Below, one piece after another: positions 14,490 to 17,703 of a stretch of 17,703 nt of DNA; position 1 is the first letter of the stretch, and every line of letters begins with the position of its first letter. Under the pieces are notes generated by a model, which was not told the DNA's origin, ran no database searches, and worked only from the letters and a program-made list of their open reading frames with translations. Source of the DNA: an uncultured Oscillospiraceae bacterium (lineage in GTDB: Bacteria; Bacillota; Clostridia; Oscillospirales; Ruminococcaceae); the NCBI GenBank assembly GCA_958448395.1, contig CAUDDP010000048.1, forward strand, positions 1 through 17,703. Direction: 5' to 3'. Both the position numbers and the translations under genes were made by a program.

Positions 14490-15242
14490 ATGGAAGGCTA
14501 TATTCATTCAACAGAAAGTTATGGTACAGTCGATGGCCCGGGTACACGTTTTGTCATCTTTTTTCAGGGATGTCCGATGCGTTGTCAGTATTGCCATAAT
14601 CCAGATACTTGGGGATACAATATCAATGAACGGCGAACAGCGGAATCTTTGTTGCAGGAATATGATGGATTGAAGGAATTCTATCGTGACGGTGGGATTA
14701 CGGTAACCGGTGGAGAACCGTTGGTACAGATGGAGTTTCTGACAGAACTATTTACAAAAGCAAAAGAAAAGGGAATTCATACCTGTCTGGATACCTCTGG
14801 TATTTTGTTTCGTCAGGAAAAGCGGGCAGCATTTGATCAGTTGATGGCAGTGACGGATTTAGTGATGTTGGATATTAAGCATATTGATAATGCGGAACAC
14901 CGTAAATTGACAAAGCAAAGCAATGTGCATATTTTGGAATTTGCACAATATCTGAAAGAAAAAAATATTCCGGTCTGGATTCGGCATGTGGTTGTACCGG
15001 GCATTACATTACAGGAAAAGTATTTGCGGCAACTTGGTGCCTACCTTGCAGGGCTGACCAATATGAAAGCATTGGATGTATTGCCATATCACACAATGGG
15101 AGAAGTCAAGTATGAAAATCTTGGCATTTCATACCCGCTGAAAGGTGTGGAACCGGCAACAACAGAACAGGCGGTCTGGGCACGGAATATGATTATGGAT
15201 GCTTTGAAGGAGCAACTAAGAAAAGAAAAATTCGGGGAATAA
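14490..15242 (+). CDS. pflA: pyruvate formate-lyase-activating enzyme (radical SAM)
   Basis: The protein is 250 residues, the usual family length. The [4Fe-4S] cluster ligands are Cys28, Cys32 and Cys35 in GCPMRCQYCHNP, the CxxxCxxC radical SAM signature. The SAM-binding GGEP motif follows (TVTGGEPLVQ). The N-terminal TESYGTVDGPGTR and the C-terminal DVLPYHTMGEVKYE segments are typical of PFL activators. It cleaves S-adenosylmethionine to form a 5'-deoxyadenosyl radical that takes an H atom from the PFL glycine; here the target should be Gly54 of the small subunit at 14119-14358. The start has AAAGGAGG (14477-14484) 5 nt upstream. A terminator separates it from the structural genes, which would keep the activator less abundant than its substrate. 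Confidence 0.95.
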   Translation: MEGYIHSTESYGTVDGPGTRFVIFFQGCPMRCQYCHNPDTWGYNINERRTAESLLQEYDGLKEFYRDGGITVTGGEPLVQMEFLTELFTKAKEKGIHTCLDTSGILFRQEKRAAFDQLMAVTDLVMLDIKHIDNAEHRKLTKQSNVHILEFAQYLKEKNIPVWIRHVVVPGITLQEKYLRQLGAYLAGLTNMKALDVLPYHTMGEVKYENLGISYPLKGVEPATTEQAVWARNMIMDALKEQLRKEKFGE

Positions 15243-15251
15243 TTACAAAAG

Positions 15252-15284
15252 GAAACGGCGGCAATTTGTCAGCCGTTTCTCTTT
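15252..15284 (+). terminator. probable terminator of pflA
   Basis: An 8-bp stem GAAACGGC/GCCGTTTC (15252-15259 with 15272-15279), a 12-nt loop and a short TCTTT tail. The tail is weaker than at the other terminators here. Confidence 0.6.
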
Positions 15285-15403
15285 GAAAGAAATGCAATGA
15301 ATTCTACGCAATTCCATCGGCGTACTATTGTTAAAATTGCACAATTACACAGAAGCGAAATTGGTAGGTTTTAATAGAAATTTTGAAATAAAGGAAAAAA
15401 TAA

Positions 15404-15432
15404 TTGCAATTTTTCATGCCATATGATAAAAT
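15404..15432 (+). promoter_or_regulatory. promoter of the GH9 gene
   Basis: TTGCAA (15404-15409), a 17-bp spacer and TAAAAT (15427-15432) with TGA as an extended -10. A leader of about 56 nt precedes the ATG, with AAGGGG as ribosome binding site. Confidence 0.7.
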
Positions 15433-15494
15433 AGAAACTGGCATATTTCTATGTTTTATTTCACTTTTTTAATTCTAAAGAGAAGGGGTCGTTT

Positions 15495-17703
15495 ATGAGC
15501 AATTTGAAATTTTCAAAGCGGTTGGCTGCATCTCTGATTGCAGCTGCCACGATCGGATCAAGCGGCGTGTTGAGTAGCTTGTCCTATCTGCCAGTTCGTG
15601 CGGCGGATACGGATAACTATGCAAAGTTGCTGCAGTATTCCATGTATTTTTACGATGGGAATATGTGTGGCGACCAGGTAGGAGAAACTTCTGCATTTGA
15701 CTGGCGGGATGATTGCCATACAGGTGATGAGATCAAAGGTGGTTTCCACGATGCCGGTGACCATGTAAAATTTGGTTTGCCAGCTGGCTATTCCGCTTCT
15801 ATGCTGGGATGGGGCTACTATGAATTCAAGGATGCCTATGATTCACTGGGACAGACAGCACACTTGCAGAAAATCACGAATTATTTCTGTGATTACTTTA
15901 AGAACTGTACGACATTGAGTGGTGACACTGTTACAAACTTCTGCTATCAGATCGGCCAAGGCGGCGGCGAAGCAGACCACGGTTACTGGGGTCCGCCGGA
16001 AACACAGGAAGCCATTAAGGGCGACCGGAAGGAATTCTGGACAACCAATGGTGCAAGTGATATTGCAGCAGAATATGCAGCAGCTCTGGCAATGAATTAC
16101 ATGAACTTCGGTAACGCAGAAGACCTGACATATGCAAAGGCTTTGTACAAGTTCTCTACCCAGTACAATGCTAGCTCTGCTACATTGGACGGTACTACGC
16201 CGTTCTATTCGTCCTATGACTACTATGACGATCAGGCATGGGCAGCTGGCGTGCTGTATCTGGCAACTGGAGACAGCAGCTATAAGAGCTTCCTGAATGA
16301 ATTTATGAGTGTTTCCGGTAAGGGTTCCTCTGGCAGTTCCGGTTGTCAATGGGGCGTTTATTCTCCGATGTGCTGGAATAATGTCAGTCTGGGTGCTGCT
16401 ATCCTACAGGCAGAAATTACAAAGTCTTCTTCTGACTGGGCAAAGGTTACAACGTATCTGGATTCCAAGGCTAATAGTGAAAGCACATATTACTGCGAAG
16501 ATAAGTGGGGCAGCTGCCGTCACAATGTAGCAATGCAGATGTGCGCATTGGTAACATCAAAGTTTGATAAGGATTATACCAGCTGGTGTAAGGCACAGAT
16601 GGGAATGATTCTGGGGGATAATGCAACTGGAAAGAATTTTGTAGTTGGCTTCAACGAAAATTCTCCGAAGCATCCGCACCATAGAGCAGCTTCTGGTCAT
16701 GCATATACGACAGAGGATGAAGCAACACCACAGTGGGACGAAGCAAATGGTCATGTACTCGTTGGTGCACTGGTTGGCGGTCCGACTACCTCTGATGTTT
16801 CTTCTTATAATGATGCAATTGATGATGCAATATCGAACGAAGTTGCATTGGATTACAATTCAGGTTTGGTTGGTGCAGCTGCTGGTCTGTACGCAAAGTA
16901 TGGCACAGGTTCTCTGGAGTCCAGCATTCCGGGTGTGGATGCAACAACACCGGGAACAACAGCAACAACTGTAACAAAGAATACGACAACAACAGCTAAG
17001 ACAACAACGGCTTCAAGTACGACTACCAAGGCACCGACCACCACAGTTCCATCTGGTGATGGTGTATATACGCTAAAGGTAGATGAGGACTATACTTTGT
17101 CCGATCTGCCGGAAGATGGAAAGATGATCGGCTTCAAGTATGAAGATCTTGGTGTAAAGGCTGGCGAAAAGGTACAGAAGGTAGAAGTGGACATTTCTAC
17201 AACCGCTGGCAAACTCGGTAAGTGGGAAGGTGCATTTGGTTCTTCCACAACAGTGGATCCAGATTACTGGACAATGACTGAGAATATGGAGCAGACCTTT
17301 AGCGGCAAGACTGGTACACTGGTTTGGGAAGTAGACAGTGCAACATCTGAAATTATCCAGACACAGTACAACGGTGAAGTAAAGGTTGGCTTCTGGTGGA
17401 TTGATAGTGATGATTTCACCATTGATGAAGTTCGGGTTTACACTGATGCAACTTCTGTTGTAACAACTGCAAGTACGCCTGCTACTACTAAGGCTACAAC
17501 GACTGTAACAACTCCTGCTGCTACGACTACCTCTAAAAAGACTACAACCGCTACCACTGCTACAGAACCTATTCCGGCTGGTCCGACCATCAAAGTAGGA
17601 CAGCAGTTTGTAACCGCTGGCGAAAGCTATGAGACAGCGATCAAGCCAGAGATTTACAACGGCGGTGACTTCATTACAGAAGGTCTGTCCCTGGCATTCA
17701 AGA
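15495..17703 (+). CDS. secreted GH9 glycoside hydrolase (cellulase), 3' end outside the window
   Basis: 736 residues are visible; the frame is open at the window end. Residues 1-36 are a signal peptide, with probable cleavage after PVRA. The GH9 catalytic domain spans about 40-475. It has the general-base segment FHDAGDHVKFGLP (Asp86, Asp89), the substrate-binding HPHHR motif (His393-Arg397) and the proton-donor segment NEVALDYNSG (Glu449). A Thr-rich linker (483-523) leads to a beta-sandwich-like module (about 525-652) with an adjacent Trp pair (634-635) in FWWID, probably a carbohydrate-binding module; the Trp pair recalls CBM79 of Ruminococcus flavefaciens. A second Thr-rich linker (653-698) leads to the start of another beta-type module. 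It probably cleaves beta-1,4-glucans outside the cell. No dockerin is visible, but one could follow. Confidence 0.92.
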   Translation, partial: MSNLKFSKRLAASLIAAATIGSSGVLSSLSYLPVRAADTDNYAKLLQYSMYFYDGNMCGDQVGETSAFDWRDDCHTGDEIKGGFHDAGDHVKFGLPAGYSASMLGWGYYEFKDAYDSLGQTAHLQKITNYFCDYFKNCTTLSGDTVTNFCYQIGQGGGEADHGYWGPPETQEAIKGDRKEFWTTNGASDIAAEYAAALAMNYMNFGNAEDLTYAKALYKFSTQYNASSATLDGTTPFYSSYDYYDDQAWAAGVLYLATGDSSYKSFLNEFMSVSGKGSSGSSGCQWGVYSPMCWNNVSLGAAILQAEITKSSSDWAKVTTYLDSKANSESTYYCEDKWGSCRHNVAMQMCALVTSKFDKDYTSWCKAQMGMILGDNATGKNFVVGFNENSPKHPHHRAASGHAYTTEDEATPQWDEANGHVLVGALVGGPTTSDVSSYNDAIDDAISNEVALDYNSGLVGAAAGLYAKYGTGSLESSIPGVDATTPGTTATTVTKNTTTTAKTTTASSTTTKAPTTTVPSGDGVYTLKVDEDYTLSDLPEDGKMIGFKYEDLGVKAGEKVQKVEVDISTTAGKLGKWEGAFGSSTTVDPDYWTMTENMEQTFSGKTGTLVWEVDSATSEIIQTQYNGEVKVGFWWIDSDDFTIDEVRVYTDATSVVTTASTPATTKATTTVTTPAATTTSKKTTTATTATEPIPAGPTIKVGQQFVTAGESYETAIKPEIYNGGDFITEGLSLAFK

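Overview
The window looks like chromosomal DNA of a Ruminococcus-type member of the Oscillospiraceae/Ruminococcaceae (anaerobic, Gram-positive, fibre-degrading). This rests on a secreted GH9 cellulase with threonine-rich linkers and a putative carbohydrate-binding module, an oxygen-sensitive pyruvate formate-lyase (PFL) system, AGGAGG-type ribosome binding sites, TTG and GTG starts, and extended -10 promoters (TGn before TATAAT-like boxes). The genus is an inference from gene content. I see no phage, IS element or CRISPR array.

Layout. Positions 1-482 are a non-coding lead-in with inverted repeats and a strong promoter. Positions 483-2645 (+) encode a large DUF2339-like polytopic membrane protein. 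It converges on a minus-strand pair: an ECF-type sigma factor (4614-5162) overlapping a membrane-anchored putative anti-sigma/sensor protein (2759-4645). Two small minus-strand genes of unknown function (5315-6034) follow. Next is a minus-strand unit tRNA-Thr(CGT) - membrane-anchored protein - tRNA-Gly(CCC) (6134-7131), led by a near-consensus promoter. Divergent from it, at 7445-8797 (+), is a signal-peptidase-like membrane protein that appears to lack its catalytic base. It sits behind two tandem promoters and a possible 17-codon leader ORF. A PAS/histidine-kinase-like protein without a recognisable phospho-acceptor histidine lies on the minus strand (8871-9953).

The right half is central metabolism and fibre degradation, all on the plus strand. 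It holds glyceraldehyde-3-phosphate dehydrogenase (10283-11320), the PFL locus (11722-15242), and a secreted GH9 glycoside hydrolase that runs off the window end (15495 onward).

The most notable system is the PFL locus. The catalytic barrel with its Cys-Cys pair (11722-13806) stops where the C-terminal glycyl-radical domain normally begins. That domain is a separate 79-residue gene (14119-14358) with its own Shine-Dalgarno sequence and an intact RVSGY motif. Between them is a 70-residue gene (13853-14065) that resembles a shortened glycyl-radical domain: it has an RVxxY motif, but Thr stands in the radical Gly position, and its tail is Cys-rich. A terminator separates this trio from the PFL-activating enzyme (14490-15242). 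The arrangement implies a two-subunit PFL whose radical-bearing part is exchangeable, possibly with a radical-dead paralogue as regulator or placeholder. GAPDH and PFL would act in one fermentative route from the sugars released by enzymes such as the GH9 cellulase to acetyl-CoA and formate.
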